Assembly (NCBI GenBank): GCA_012656075.1
Contig: JAAKBF010000010.1
Span: 186,001-250,000, forward strand
Direction: 5' to 3'
DNA: 64,000 bases
Source of the DNA: Phytophthora hibernalis
Taxonomy: Eukaryota; Oomycota; Peronosporomycetes; Peronosporales; Peronosporaceae
The translations under genes and the position numbers were made by a program. Shown here piece after piece: positions 45,004 to 57,281 of the stretch. Under the pieces are notes generated by a model. The model did no database searches, was not told the origin of the DNA, and was given only the letters and a program-made list of their open reading frames with translations. Position 1 is the first letter of the stretch; each line of letters starts with the position of its first letter.

Positions 45004-48000
45004 ATGTGGAAGACGGGAGCTCGGGCCGTGACGCCCCTACGGCGCTCGCTCGCGTCTCCGCTGTATGGACAACTGTCGACGGCGCGTCCAAGGTCACTAC
45101 AGGTGCTGCACGTGGCGCGCCCCTTCTCCACGTCCTCACCGCCTCCCTGTACGTGAGTCTTATTGCGTAAATTGAAGTGTCGAATCTAATGCGGAATGGG
45201 TCTTTTAACCTCGATCTGGGTTTTATAGCCACGCAGAATGCGCAAATGGCAGCAGCAGCGCTGGTTGCGGCTGGCGTGGGTTATTTGTGGGTGACGACGG
45301 ACCGCCAGAGCGATCAGCGCGAGCTGGAGATCCAGAAGGAGCGCAAGCTCAGCGACCGCCTGGCGGCCGAGCTCGTGGCGGCCTCAGCCAGCCAGAACAA
45401 GCTGGACTGGAAGGGTACACTGGAGCGGGTGGTACCGGCCATTGTGTCGCTCAAGCTCAATTCACCCAAGGTGGGTGATGGGTTTTAAATTGTGCTGACG
45501 TCACCAATTATTGACTGGGTGATTGGGTTTGGGTGTTTTAGTTCTTCGACACCGAGTCGCCGGGTAATGGGTCCGCCACGGGCTTCGTCGTGGATGCCGA
45601 GAAGGGAATTATTCTGACGAATCGCCACGTTGTGGGACCGGGGCCTATTGTACGAGAAAATGTTGCTGGGTAGAAGGGTGTGAGTGTTGATGATATAATG
45701 TGTGGGTTTTATAGGACGCTGAGGCAGTTTTCCAGAATAACGAGGAAGTGCGCGTGATCCCCATCTACCGCGATCCCGTGCACGATTTTGGTTTTTTCCA
45801 GTTCGATCCGGAGGTCCGTTTATTTTTTAAGGGTGATATTGTTGGAGAGGCTTATTTTTTACGATCAACAGGATGTGAAGCACATGTCGGTGCCGTCGCT
45901 ACATCTGCATCCGGACAAGGCCACTGTTGGAACGGATATTCGTGTGGTGGGGAACGACGCTGCGGAAAAGCTTGCGATTGCTAGTGGCACGCTAGCACGT
46001 CTTGATCGTGACGCTCCCAACTACGGCTTCAACAACTACAACGACTTCAACACGTTTTACTTCCAAGCTTCGTCGGGTACGGTTTTAGAGAAGGTTCTAT
46101 GTCGCCTCATTTGGATTAGTTACTCATAATTGCTTTCTTGATTGGTTATGCTACCACTGCAGGAACGACGGGAGGTTCCTCGGGCTCTCCGGTGCTCAAC
46201 CACGATGGCGATGCTATCGCTCTTAATGCTGGCGGCAAAATTGGCACGTCTGCTTCGTTCTACCTACCTCTCGATCGTGTAAAGAGAGCGTTTGATTTAG
46301 TTCGAGAAGGTAAGGACGTGCCTCGCGGCACTATCCAAACAATTTTCAACTACAAGCCATTCGACGAAGTGCGCCGACTTGGCGTAGACCCCGCCACGGA
46401 ACGGCTTGTTCGCTCGACCTTTCCGTTGGAGACAGGCATGCTGACCGTGGCAGAAACAATCCCGGGTGGCCCCTCAAACAAGAAGCTGGAGCCGGGCGAC
46501 ATTTTGGTCCGCGTCAATGGAGAGCTGATTACAAAATTTGTTCCGCTGGAGGCCATCCTCGACGAAAACGTTGGCGATGAGGTAAGCGTGGCTGTTGAGT
46601 TCTTGTCGCTTTTTTCAACGTGAACATGGTTGATAGACTGTTTTTTTGGTAGATCGAGCTTCAGGTTGAGCGATCCGGAAAACTGGTAACGCACAAGATG
46701 CAAGTACAAGACCTGCACGCTGTCACTCCGTCCCGCTTTATCGAAATTGGTGGGGCAGTAATCAACCCACTGTCGTACCAACAAGCTCGGAATCATGCGA
46801 TGAGCCCGGGAGCTCCGTATGTTGCAGACCCGGGCTACTTCCTGCAGCGCTCACGGATTGGTCGTGGTGCGATTATTCACTCGGTGAATGGCGTGAAGAC
46901 ACCTGATCTTGAGACGCTCAAAAATTACCTGAAGCAGTGCAAGGACCGGGAGCGCATCGTTGTGAAATTCTCAAAACTGACGGACAAATCGGAAAAGGTC
47001 GAAGTCGTGCATGTTGACCGCAGGTGGTTTCCATTCTGCGAGTACGTGCGTGACGACAAGCTTGGCTCCTGGCATTGCGAACGATTTGCGCCACCCAGCA
47101 ACGCGAATGATGATAAGACGGACACATCAAGTGCAGACAAACCAATCGGCTCAACGACAACGCTTCCGGGCAAGAACCCAGTCGAGAACAAGCTTGCGCG
47201 GTCGTTGGTGACAGTTGACTTTGACCGACCGTTCAGTGTGAACAGTTTGTCGACGGCGAATTACCGCGGTACAGGACTTGTGATCGATGCCAAGAAGGGG
47301 CTTGTGGTGGTGGATCGCAACACTGTGACAGACTCGATGGGCGATGCTATGGTGACCTTCGCGAGCACTATCATCGTCCCTGCCCAGGTGGTGTTTGTTC
47401 ATCCGGTACATAACTTCGCCATCGTACAATACGACCCGAAGCTCATTGGTTCGACACCGATTGAAAGCTGTCAAGTGGCATCTCAGCCATTGGTGCCGTC
47501 TGATCCAGTGTGGCTCGTTGGCCTTATGAGCAGCGTGGGGCGTAGTGGCCATTCCGACCTTGTTTCCCGCGATACTATCGTGTCTGGCGTCAAGTGGATT
47601 GGATTGCCCATGCCGAACCCACCACGATACCAAGAGCACAACCTGGAAATGGTTTCATTGCAGGACGTCGTTGGCACTGAAGGTGGTGTTGTATGCAGTG
47701 ATAAGGGTGAGGTGAGTGCCTTTTGGGCATCCTTCTCGTTCCAACAGCAACGTCGTAGCTCGAAGGTGGAGAGCCAATTCAATCGCGGCATTCCGATGGA
47801 TCTGATCATGGAAAGCGCGGCTCCGCTGATACGTGGGGTCACGCCAAAAATTTACGACCTCGGTCTAGACTTTGAGCACTTAAGTCTGGCTAAGGCTCGA
47901 GAGCTTGGACTCGGCCAAGCTCTAGCCGAGATTTTGGAGAAGGATGCGCCTGATCGCCGAACCATCTTGAGCGTAGCACGACGGTGGGGTGGCACGGAGG

Positions 48001-48536
48001 CACAGGACGTGCTCAAAAACGGTGACATCTTGGTTGCGGTGGATGGAAAAATCGTGACAAGTTTTCGGGAGGTTGAGCGGTGCACACAGAAGCCGGAGGT
48101 TCAGCTCACGATTGTGCGCGATGGCTGCGAGATGCAACTGGACGTAAGGACCCTTTTCATGGAGCGCACGGAAATCAACCGCATCGTGTTCTGGCAGGGT
48201 TTACTCCTACAAGCGCCGCCACTATCTGTATCTGCTCAGCGCAGTATCTCGTTGGACGACGGCATTTATGTGTCCTGCCGATACTCGGGCTCACCGGCTG
48301 CACGCTACGGCCCACCGCCCACAAGTCGTATCAAGGAGATCGATGGAATCAAGATTACCAGCATTGACGACTTCCTGCGCGTCGTTACTGCTAAATCTGA
48401 TAACGATTCGGTGCGCATCAAGTACACAGACCTCAGCGGCAAGGACCGTTTGAGTACGCTTAAGCTCGAGCCAAAGTACTGGCCCACCAGCGAGCTGCTG
48501 CACGAGGGAGGAGAATGGCGTCGCGTCCAGCATTGA
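45004..48536 (+). CDS. Double HtrA/DegP-type serine protease with PDZ domains (Nma111/DEG7 type)
   Basis: Seven exons: 45004-45148, 45229-45470, 45542-45649, 45715-45813, 45872-46076, 46163-46581 and 46653-48536, 1,033 aa, all in phase and without errors. The first trypsin-like domain has the triad: His in LTNRHVV, Asp in VHDFGFFQFDP, Ser in GGSSGSP. PDZ-like regions follow (GDILVRVNGE, then AIIHSVNGV). A second protease domain is degenerate (VVVDRNTV for the His site, HNFAIVQYDP, VGTEGGVV for the Ser site), then further PDZ modules. This is the Nma111/DEG7 layout. Unlike nuclear yeast Nma111, the N-terminus is rich in Arg/Ser/Leu without acids (MWKTGARAVTPLRRSLAS) and is followed by a hydrophobic segment, which suggests mitochondrial targeting. 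Confidence 0.92.
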
Positions 48537-48730
48537 AACGGCTCTACCGGCTCCTGAAGCGCATGGTCGTCTAAACGAAGCTTTGTACTCAGCAATCAAC
48601 CAAATGAACCATCAAGTAAACGAAGATAAACGCAGAGACTGGAATTTACTTTGACCTTTTTCCAAATTGGTATTCGTGTAAGAGGACTGAAAGACGGGTT
48701 TTAGTGTCGGACTCGATCAATCGACGTCGG

Positions 48731-50461
48731 ATGCTAAAGCTGATGTCCAACAGAAGGAAGGACGACACCGGCTGCGGCTCTCGACAAGCCACGACCAAAA
48801 AATCGTCTTGTTTGTCTGGATGAGCGTTGGGCTACTACCTTTCTTCCTGCAGATTCGAGGTTTCGCCCAGTTCGTGACTCCGCACAAAATCTCACAACAC
48901 TTGGTGACGCCAACCGATGGAGAAATGGAGACGGCCGACCTGTACGAACATTGCCCCGTACAAGAACTTTTCATGGCAGGAGCTTGGTGGAACGTATCGC
49001 CCACGCAGTACAACCGACTCCACAACGGACGGCTGTGCCACTACGTCATGCCGCAGTACAACGTGCACGGAAACTACTTTCTCGGATCCAACAAGGTGTC
49101 GCCGTACCGTACGACACCCGAAGGTTGCGCCAACGACAGCTACCCGTTCGAGAGCTACTTCTACCACGGTAGCATCGGAGGGTATTCGTTCTACATCGAG
49201 GGTGATGGCACATACTGTGCACTGGACAACACGGCCTACGACGTGGTGAAAGGCGTCGGCACCGTCGACATCAACGGTGCGAGGCTGGCCGACGACAAGG
49301 GAGACACCACCTATCGAAAATCGTACTGGTACGCGCTCACGGGCTCCGCGTGGATCACGTACCGCTTCTGGATGTTGAGGCGCAGCTTCGTAACGTGCAG
49401 GCGGTTTGTGCGGCGATGCGACCCGAACACAGAGCGCATCAGCTTCCAGGACGCCATGGTGTTCGTGCAGGAGAGTCTACGGCTGTCGGCTCACGGGGCG
49501 AAGAACCACCACCGCGTCGTGCTGCTGTTCTTGCTGCTGGACCTGGGTCTCATGAGCGACTTGTTCTTGCTGATCACGCAGGAAGGGTTCGTGGGGCGGA
49601 TCCAATCCATCTCGCTTGGTTACAACCTGGCCAGCATCATGTCTACTCTGTTCGAGATGGTGGAGGCCATGGGCTGGATGAGGGAGACGGCTCGGTGTTT
49701 CGTTAAGCGGCTGCTGTTCAACTACGAGACGGCGTTGGTGGGTGAGTTGCTCACGGCGGCGCTCATCCAGTACTACCTGACATCGCTGAACCGTTCAAGT
49801 CTGCGGCACACCGAGTCGGAGGCCAAGGCTGTGTCGTATTACGTCATGAGCTTGGTGGGTCACGGCTGCATCGCGTTGGGCTGCGTATCCGTGATCGTGT
49901 GCACCCGCGTGATCGGGACGTTGGGTTTTGTGCGATGGAAGTACGGAAGTTTGTCTCTGTTGACGAAACCGTGCTGTGTGGACACGACGTTGGGATCTCG
50001 GTGCAAAATGATTTTGTTGGCGGGGTACGTGTGGGAATCTGACGAGTTGTTCTACAAAGTGAGCACTCTGAAGGCGTTTGGTATTTCGAAATTGACGGAG
50101 GAGGACGGGAGCGAGTTTTTGGTGTACTCGAAGATGCACTGGTTCAGTATCCCTCGAGACGGTCTGGTGGTGTTTGGGAGCGCGTGTGGTGTGCATGTGC
50201 AATCGTGTGAGGAACGTCCATGTATTCCAGGTACCGGTATGGGCTTTGTGAGTGAATTAGGTCGAGTACTTGGTGGTGCACTTGTGGAACCTGCGGACAA
50301 GAGGCGATTTACTGGTAAGTTGCATATTTGTTCTGACCAACGAAATTTCTCATTCTACTTCTATCGATATGTCACTAGCATACAAGCAAACCGAGATTAT
50401 ATTTTCACACGCTGGTGCTGGCTACGCAAACAACAGGATATACCCAATTAACGAAGGTTGA
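48731..50461 (+). CDS. Oomycete-type multipass membrane protein, function unknown
   Basis: Exons 48731-50314 and 50379-50461 (donor CTG|GTAAGT, acceptor CACTAG), about 555 aa. The frame starting at ATG 48731 (or 48743) joins the main frame only if one A is added to the run 48797-48802. Otherwise translation would start at 48820, inside the first membrane helix. About six hydrophobic segments are visible, e.g. IVLFVWMSVGLLPFF at the start, VVLLFLLLDLGLMSDLFLL, and VGHGCIALGCVSVIV. A Cys/Tyr-rich loop of about 150 residues between helix 1 and 2 is probably outside the cytosol. From general knowledge, similar membrane proteins form expanded families in oomycetes with no known role. No transporter signature was recognised. 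Confidence 0.75.
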
Positions 50462-50744
50462 TACTGCTGATTCTTTTTCTGGGTATGCTGGCTTACTTGG
50501 AAGTGTTACCCGTATGAGTGCAAAAGGAAACTAGGCAAATACCAATTCACGTACTACTCGTTATGCTCTTTTGAGAACTTGAAATCAAATTGTAGAACAA
50601 CTCGCCACGTCCCCGGAATTATGTTGCAATACAATAATTAATTGTTTTTCAATAAAAATATTTATTATTGGGGCTCGTCGATTCCAAAACAATATTTTAT
50701 TGTCACAATATTGACAATATACATGTAAACGGCATTTTCATATA
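50462..50744. other. AT-rich intergenic region
   Basis: 283 bp of AT-rich sequence. Contains AATAAAAATATTTATTATT (likely 3' end of the membrane protein gene) and an imperfect dyad TTGTCACAATATTGACAA just before the next start codon. Confidence 0.5.
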
Positions 50745-51763
50745 ATGGAGACGCCGCCGAGCATTGCTCAGCAGTACGCGAGTCCGCCGCGCGAGGCGCC
50801 GGAGCAGCGGCGGCGGCGGCTGGCCAACCGGCGCGCGGCCAAGTACCGGCACTTTCGATCGGCGGACCCGGCGGCCGCGCTCCAGCGACAGCAGAACTCG
50901 CGCCGCCAACGGGAGCGCCGGTCGCACTTGGACGACGAGGAGCGCAACCGCGTACGCGCGCAGAACCGGCGGCGCCAGCAGCTCCGCCGCTCGAGTCTGA
51001 GCGCGCGCGCAAGCAGGAGGACCGAGAGAAGCAGCGCGCGCGACAACGCGAGCGACGCCAGACGCTGGACACGGAGGCGCGTGAGGAGTTACGCGCGCGT
51101 GAGCGACTGCGCGTCCGACGCCGGCGCCGCCAGCTGAAGGCCACGCTGCCGACGCAATTGCAGGTGCCGGAGCGCGAGCGACTGCCACAGCTGAGACTGG
51201 AGCTGCCGACACTACGTCAGCACCAGGAGCAGCAGAGACAGAGGCTCCCGTTCGAAGGCGGAGGACAGATCACGCTGCCGCCGCCGCCCATGGAGCGCGT
51301 GCGGACGTTCCTGTCGCTGCCTCATTTACAGCAGGTGACGAGACCCTCCATGCTGACGCCTCCGCCGGCACTGTTCCCGATGGTGGCTACAAGTACAGGA
51401 GTAGGAAGTGCGGCGTCCGGACTGCCGACGGTCGCTAGTGCAGTGGCCGCGGCGGCCACGAGACCGACGCCCATCATGCCGTCTGTGAGTTTACCGCTGG
51501 CGGTGCTGCCGATGGTGCCCCAGCAACCGCCGCGGACGCCGATCGTGCTCCCACCAGCGCACCGCTCGCTTCCGCCGCTGCCGGATTTCCTCAATAGCCG
51601 CGAAGCCTTCAACCCCGCTACAGCTGCTGCTGCGTCTGCAGTTAATGCAACCCGCGCGTCCCGACCTTCGAGCAGTGCTAACAGAGCACTGTTCCCGTCT
51701 ATGATTGATCTACCTGCTACACATACAGAGACTCAGGACTCGGATACGTTTTTCCAACGATGA
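50745..51763 (+). CDS. Arg-rich 23-residue repeat protein (STPR-like), putative DNA-binding
   Basis: 339 residues with one base assumed lost near 50985. Residues about 30-125 form four to five tandem units of 23 residues, with Arg clusters alternating with acidic/Gln positions (for example SRRQRERRSHLDDEERNRV and QRARQRERRQTLDTEAREEL). Spacing and pattern resemble the STPR domain (score-and-three repeat) of silkworm FMBP-1, which binds DNA as tandem helices. The third unit is one residue short exactly where the frame breaks. The second half is Pro/Ala-rich and low-complexity, ending TQDSDTFFQR. No bZIP leucine heptad is evident. I infer a nuclear DNA- or RNA-binding protein. Confidence 0.65.
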
Positions 51764-51876
51764 GACCAGACCACAAACGATATGTACACAGGACGAAGTG
51801 GATTTCTTTCTGAGAGAGGGGAAAGTTGTTCACGCTAGCAGTGCTGTCTGTGTGATTTTCCGTAGTGTGAGGCGGT

Positions 51877-54800
51877 CTACCGCAACAAACTATCTAGCTT
51901 GTTGACGCTGCCCTTCGCTAGTGGACGGTGTGGCGCTTGAACGTGCCAAAGAGCTCGGAAGGCTTCGTGGGAGTACGCGCCACGGTTCGCCAATAGGAAC
52001 ATCTCGAGTTGTGTCTCGGACAGATTGAGCAACTGATAGTATCTCTTGGCATGCTCCAAGCGTGAGGCCGATGAGCAAGACGATGGCATCGAAGCTGTGG
52101 ACGACAAGGACACGCCGTCACGGGGTACGAATACAAAGTGCCTGTGAGACCTTGACGTAATGCACCAATATTGAGTAGCATCTGCTGGACGCCTCCGCGT
52201 GTGAAGGTGCAGCCGGTCATCTGTGCGAGGTTGCCGATCAGTAGGCGCGACAGCAGCGCATCCACACCATTGAAGACGAGTGCCATCTTGTCGCTTGCCA
52301 AATACGGCTGCAGCGCATTCTCGATCGATGAAAGATTGAGATTGAGCGTGAGCACACTATCCTGAGCCATAGTTGGTTGGCCTTCTTCCATGTCAAAGCG
52401 CTGTGAAACGAGCTGCGTGAGGTAGTAACAGCAATGCAGACGCACCTCGCGCCGCAGGAAAAGAAGACATTCGTCAGCTAGTGCGCTGCACTGCCAACTC
52501 GCAGCTTGAAGGGCCATTGTGAGAGCTGGCGAAGTAGTTGGTGGGGTTGAATTGTTTGATTTTCCTTCAGTGCCGCCCGCGACACGTTGGAGATACAGTG
52601 CAATGAGATCACATGCACTATTGGCGTAGCCAAGCATACCGATGCGCGCGTTGTCCATGAGGAGACCATTATGGCCTTGCATCCATGCATCTGGGTCATA
52701 CATCTCGCTTTCAAGCTCAATCTCCTTTGCTGCAATCGCCTCCTCGGCGCTTATCCGAGTAGAATTGGCTCCGGAACTGGCTGGCCCGGTCGGTTGCACT
52801 TTCGAGTGATGATATGGAATTGGACTGCCTTGCTTCGCGCGCTGGTAGCCTTCATACCCGTGAAAAATGGCCGCCAAGTCAGCATACGTGACGTTTTTGG
52901 TTTGCAATTGTTTGTGGTTGAGCGTCTGCTCACGAATGTCGCGCACGATCACTGCACATTCTTCCAGCCAAGTCAACACCGATGTTTCCAACACGCTGGC
53001 CAGATCGGACGCGTGCGTCGGCATCTTGACCATCATCTCGCGTAGGTTTTCGATGACGTGAAGCAAATTGTCGATACTTGGTGGTTGGTACGTGGTGTCT
53101 GATGGTATCGGTAGCCGACACGCACTTGTTTGGCCCCGTGCCTTCAGGGCCAAGACATGCTGCGCCTTTGCCTTAACCTTGGGAATCCATTTCTGTGTGA
53201 TGAAGGTACTGAGGAAAGATGCAAAACCCGACAACGATGAATTCACTCCGGAACGGGAATTACTGGCGCGGAAAAACTGCTGGAGATCCTTTCCAATGTG
53301 CTCCAGGTCTTGGTAGACCTCAGGCAAGTGAAACACGCTCGGTTCGCACACTAGGCGGCGCTTCTTCGCTACCAATTCACCGCTTTCATCGCCCTCAGTC
53401 GTTTGGTTCTTCCGTGGTTTGTTGCGACTCAATTTGAACAGTTCCCCGTTCTCCGGGGATGAAGATTCAGCTGGTTCGGCCGTCACAGGCTGAGGAGTGG
53501 TCACGCCGTCAAGATATTCGCCTATTACGCGCTGGCACGACAATCAAATTTCATGAGCTTGTACATCATTAACATGACAGCGATAAGATGTGGGCTTTAC
53601 TCTACCTCAAGAACGCCGGAAATCCTCGTGATGACTTCGAACATGCCGTAGTCCCAATTGTCCCCGTCAGCTTCAAAATATACAGCGACGAGATAGTGGC
53701 GTTGAGCAATGCGGCGCAGCACAGTGAAAAGCAGACGCAAGAATGTGCCAAAGTCACTTGAGTGGTCGTGCGTCCCGAATGTTGCCTCAGTGAACGCGTT
53801 GACAAATGAGGTGCTACTACTGGTGTTGAAGATCCCTCGGCACAGCCGTGAAAGTTCAACAACAACGACATCCAGCTCGTCCTCGATGGAACTCTTGATG
53901 TTGCCGATAGCTTCTCGCTCGCGGTGTAACCTGCAGACAAGCACACGACGAGATCAACAGATCGTTAATATTTTGACTACGACAGTGGCAGATCGAAAGA
54001 TTCATTCAGCTACCGGTATCTCCACTTACTTTTTGACGGCACTGACAGCAGTCTTCAAGGCGTTGCTTGCTGGAGCAGGTGGGACAGCCACATTGGCAGT
54101 ATCGTTCGAACTCTGATCGGTGGCATCAGCTTTGGACGGGGAGGCTTGCAGCATTAACTTGTCAAATTCGTGGTCAAGCTGAGCATCGCTGTTGAGTTCA
54201 TTTTCAATAGCAGCTAGCGAGTACTGGTTGGTTTTGGAGGCGATATTGGAGAAGGCGCCTTTCAGATAAATCGCTCGCTGCAACTCCTGTATCAACCGAT
54301 CCTCGATCGTTTGCTTGCACTCCATCAGATCATTGCGCAGTCCAGTCGTCGCGTGGAAAGCCACTAGCTGCTCGCTGAAGACCAAGTCCAGTGCGCTTGC
54401 AAACTCATCGACCGCCTCCAGGAACTTGCGTTGGTTCAGTAGCGCGTCGATTTTGGCCGGTGCAGCTTCGATGCACTCGATGTCATTGATGATGTCGATC
54501 ACTTTCTTGGCCTCGTACTTTTGGAGTAGCAGCTCACGCAGGTTTTGGTCTTGGAACCCAAAATTGTCCTCCCGTCCGCAGCTCGTTTGCGTACTTCTTG
54601 CACTTTGTCACGCGTTTCTGAAGGAAACAAACATGGTAATTTGGTCAAAGGGTATCAATTTGTGAAGGTGCACCGACCTTGCAGCTGGTTCGAGATGGCG
54701 GTGAAGCGAGCGAGGCTCGTGTTAAAGTTGACGAAGCTCTGGTCGATCACGCCGTCAATTTGCTCGTCGGCCATGGCACGGAACTTGCGCACTTTCTGCA

Positions 54801-54906
54801 GCTGCTGGTCGCGCAGTTCGTCCGTAGCGGCACCGACCACATACCGCAGCATGTAGCGAGACGCGCTGAATTTCTTGTCGAAGAAGACGGGATCAATCAC
54901 GCTCAT
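51877..54906 (-). CDS. SEC8: Exocyst complex subunit Sec8 (EXOC4)
   Basis: Tethers secretory vesicles to the plasma membrane. Exons: 54906-54678, 54617-54030, 53930-53606 and 53531-51877, about 932 aa, near the family length. The N-terminal coiled segment has the Sec8 pattern (short MSVIDPVFF start, then ELLLQKYEAKKVIDIINDIECIEAAP, matching the LRxLxxxxxKHVLxLLDEIExI motif). The C-terminal region NGVDALLSRLLI..GGVQQMLLNIGALRQGL corresponds to the conserved VxxMCRNIFALQQNL segment. Two one-base losses are needed: near 54570 (between AADGR and NFGFQDQN) and in the T run at 52136-52138. The start codon is 239 bp from the divergent ankyrin gene. The gene is convergent with the STPR-like gene (113 bp). 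Confidence 0.85.
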
Positions 54907-55144
54907 GGTGACGTCGTGGATGCTTGCTACCACTACACAAATGGTGAGGATCTTTAGCCTCCGACGTCTTTTCCCGAAATGCGGCGTCTCTACAAGTGAC
55001 CCGGACTGAGACAGGATTATTTCTCGCTGGGTGGTTTGGAGTGCTTGGTGCTCGACAGTGAATTTCGATCTTTCCAAACGACGACGTTTCCCTGTGTCTC
55101 TAAGCGCAAAAGCGACTTTGATAGGCGTAAAGGAAGGAAGTGCT

Positions 55145-55840
55145 ATGAGCGTTGTGATAAAGATTGAGGATCTCTTCACGAGTAAGAGCTACCATTCAAT
55201 GCTACCAGCTTGTTGAAATCAAAGAGTGTCATCCTGACCTTTTGTGTAAGTGCAGTGGCAGCAGGCAATGGTGACGTGAAGGAGCTCGCATCATTACTCG
55301 AACAGGGCGCTCGGATCAACGACACGGATGTGAGTCTCATATAACGTTGAAATAGGAGTACCATGCCAAATCGTCTTGTGCATCGAGCAGAAAGAGGGAT
55401 ACGCAGCGTTGCAAGTTGCTGCGAAGAAAGGTCGAGACGAATGCATAGCGTTCTTACTGCAGGAAGGGGCCGACGTGAACCAGCGAGACGTGAGCAACTC
55501 TCCCATAATATCTGAAAATGTTCCCTCAATCCTTATTCAATCTCTACCACTAGTCTGACGGCTTCAGCGCTCTCCACGAAGCAGCTTTCTGGGGCCACGA
55601 CCAGATCGCACGACTTCTTCTACGCCACGGAGCCGACAAAACGCTCATCAACTCGGTAAAGCAATCTACACCGACCTAAAACACTCCACTCCAATGTTCT
55701 GACTGCGTTTCATCACGCACAAAACGTCATTTCCACCAAAGGAAGGCACAACAGCATTGGAATTGGCGGTGCGCCATGGCAACGGGGTCATCGCGTACAC
55801 GCTCACGGACGGTCACAGCGCCGATCGCGGATTCTATTAG
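55145..55840 (+). CDS. Small ankyrin-repeat protein
   Basis: Five exons (55145-55181, 55256-55329, 55391-55489, 55554-55655, 55742-55840) give 136 residues in perfect phase. Exon borders fall between ankyrin repeats. Four repeats are visible: AAGNGDVKELASLLEQGA, YAALQVAAKKGRDECIAFLL, FSALHEAAFWGHDQIARLLL and TTALELAVRHGN. The protein is almost entirely ankyrin repeats, so it is likely a protein-protein adaptor; the partner is unknown. The stop lies only 56 bp before the ATG of the pseudouridine synthase on the same strand. Each exon alone is too short to stand out, which makes the gene easy to miss. Confidence 0.82.
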
Positions 55841-55896
55841 ACTTGAACAAAGTATACTTCTTTTCATTGGTGCACGGTGGTTTTCGAGTTGAGACC

Positions 55897-57205
55897 ATGG
55901 AATCGTCGGACGTGTCCGTCGTGACTGTGACGCCTGCAAGCTACCGCTATTGCCTGCACATCGCCTACTATGGGATGGGATTCGTGGGGTGGCAACGACA
56001 ACAACAGGCCGACAAAAGCAGCTCTGGTTACGACAGTGTACAGGAAATTGTGGAAAAGGCCGTAACTGAGACTTTGGGGGCCTCGAACCGAGTCAACGTC
56101 ACGGGGTCAGTCGCACGGACGCAGGCACCCACGCACTCTACGTAGGGTCTCTATGATGATGATGAGGCAATTGTCGGGGTCGCAGAATCAAGTTTGCACT
56201 AAAGGGTGTATGTGAAATGTGCTTCTGTAGCAATTCGGCTTCATTCGACTGTACTCGGAGCTGTCGATGTCGCTGGAAGAATTGAAGGACAAAGTCAATG
56301 CCAAGTGAGTGGAGAGTGGTTTGATGGTGGTTTTGCAATATATGGTTGATGGATATTGTGTTGTGGTAGACTGGATGATGAGCGGATTGTGGTGCTTGGG
56401 GTGACGGTGCCGACGACGAATCCGTCGCGGATTCGGTCGCGCTACAAGAAGTACATTTACTACCTGCAGCAAGGCCACCGACCAGATCTGGAACTGGGCA
56501 AGTATTCGTGGTTCCTGGGCAGGCGACTGAGTATTGATCGGATTCGTGACGCGCTCAAGTGAGTAAAGTATGGTGCTTTGGTTTTGTTGATAAGAAGTCT
56601 GACTTGTTGTTGTGCTCGGTAGGTTTTTGGAGGGCACACACGACTTCCGGCCGTTCTCGCAGGGTCTGGCCAAATATGAGGACAGGACGACTGTGCGGAC
56701 GATCATTTCAACCAAGGTGGTTGTTCGACGGTACACCCACTTCTTCACGCACCATTCAGATGCAGCACACCTCTGAAAGCTTTACTTGATGATTTTTGTC
56801 GTTGATAGGAACGTAAACTTTTCGTTGGATCCGCAAATATGCGGCAATGGCGAGGTTATCGATGCTGCAGACATGTACCGCGACACGTCTGAGCACAATT
56901 CGGATGGTAGCCAGGCTGTTGCAACGGACCATCACAAGAAACGGAAGGTGGATCAAGCAAAATGTGTGCCTGTGCACTTCTTTTGTATTGAGCTCGTCGC
57001 CAACGGATTTCTTCGGCACATGGTGCGCCGCATCATCGGAACGCTGCGACCAATTGCTGAAGGTACTCAACCACCGTCGCGAATGCAGCAAGTTTTAGCA
57101 GGTGCGATTGAGCCGGGTCCTTCCGTGCCAACAAAAGGTCTTTGGCTGCATCGCACTTGGTTGACGCAAGAAGAATACGACGCGGACTGTGCTGCGGAAG
57201 AGTAG
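55897..57205 (+). CDS. tRNA pseudouridine synthase, TruA/Pus3-like family
   Basis: Exons: 55897-56141, 56231-56304, 56370-56558, 56623-56730 and 56809-57205, 337 aa. Family hallmarks: YYGMGFVGWQRQ near the N-terminus, and the catalytic-Asp motif RTDAGTHA at the end of exon 1, which is reached only if one G is added to the run 56103-56106. Later come YIYYLQQG, the FLEGTHDFRPF motif, and the C-terminal GFLRHMVRRIIGTL block that all TruA enzymes carry. Converts U to pseudouridine in the tRNA anticodon arm; the exact site (38-40, or 27/28 as for Pus1) cannot be told from sequence by eye. A Lys-rich insert (DHHKKRK) near residue 225 may be a nuclear signal. Convergent with the GT4 gene (76 bp). 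Confidence 0.88.
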
Positions 57206-57281
57206 AGTGCATTATCGCAGCGACTACTGTCGATACATGAGTGGCTAGCTGTCACCGCTACTTCTGCCTTCATTCACTGAT

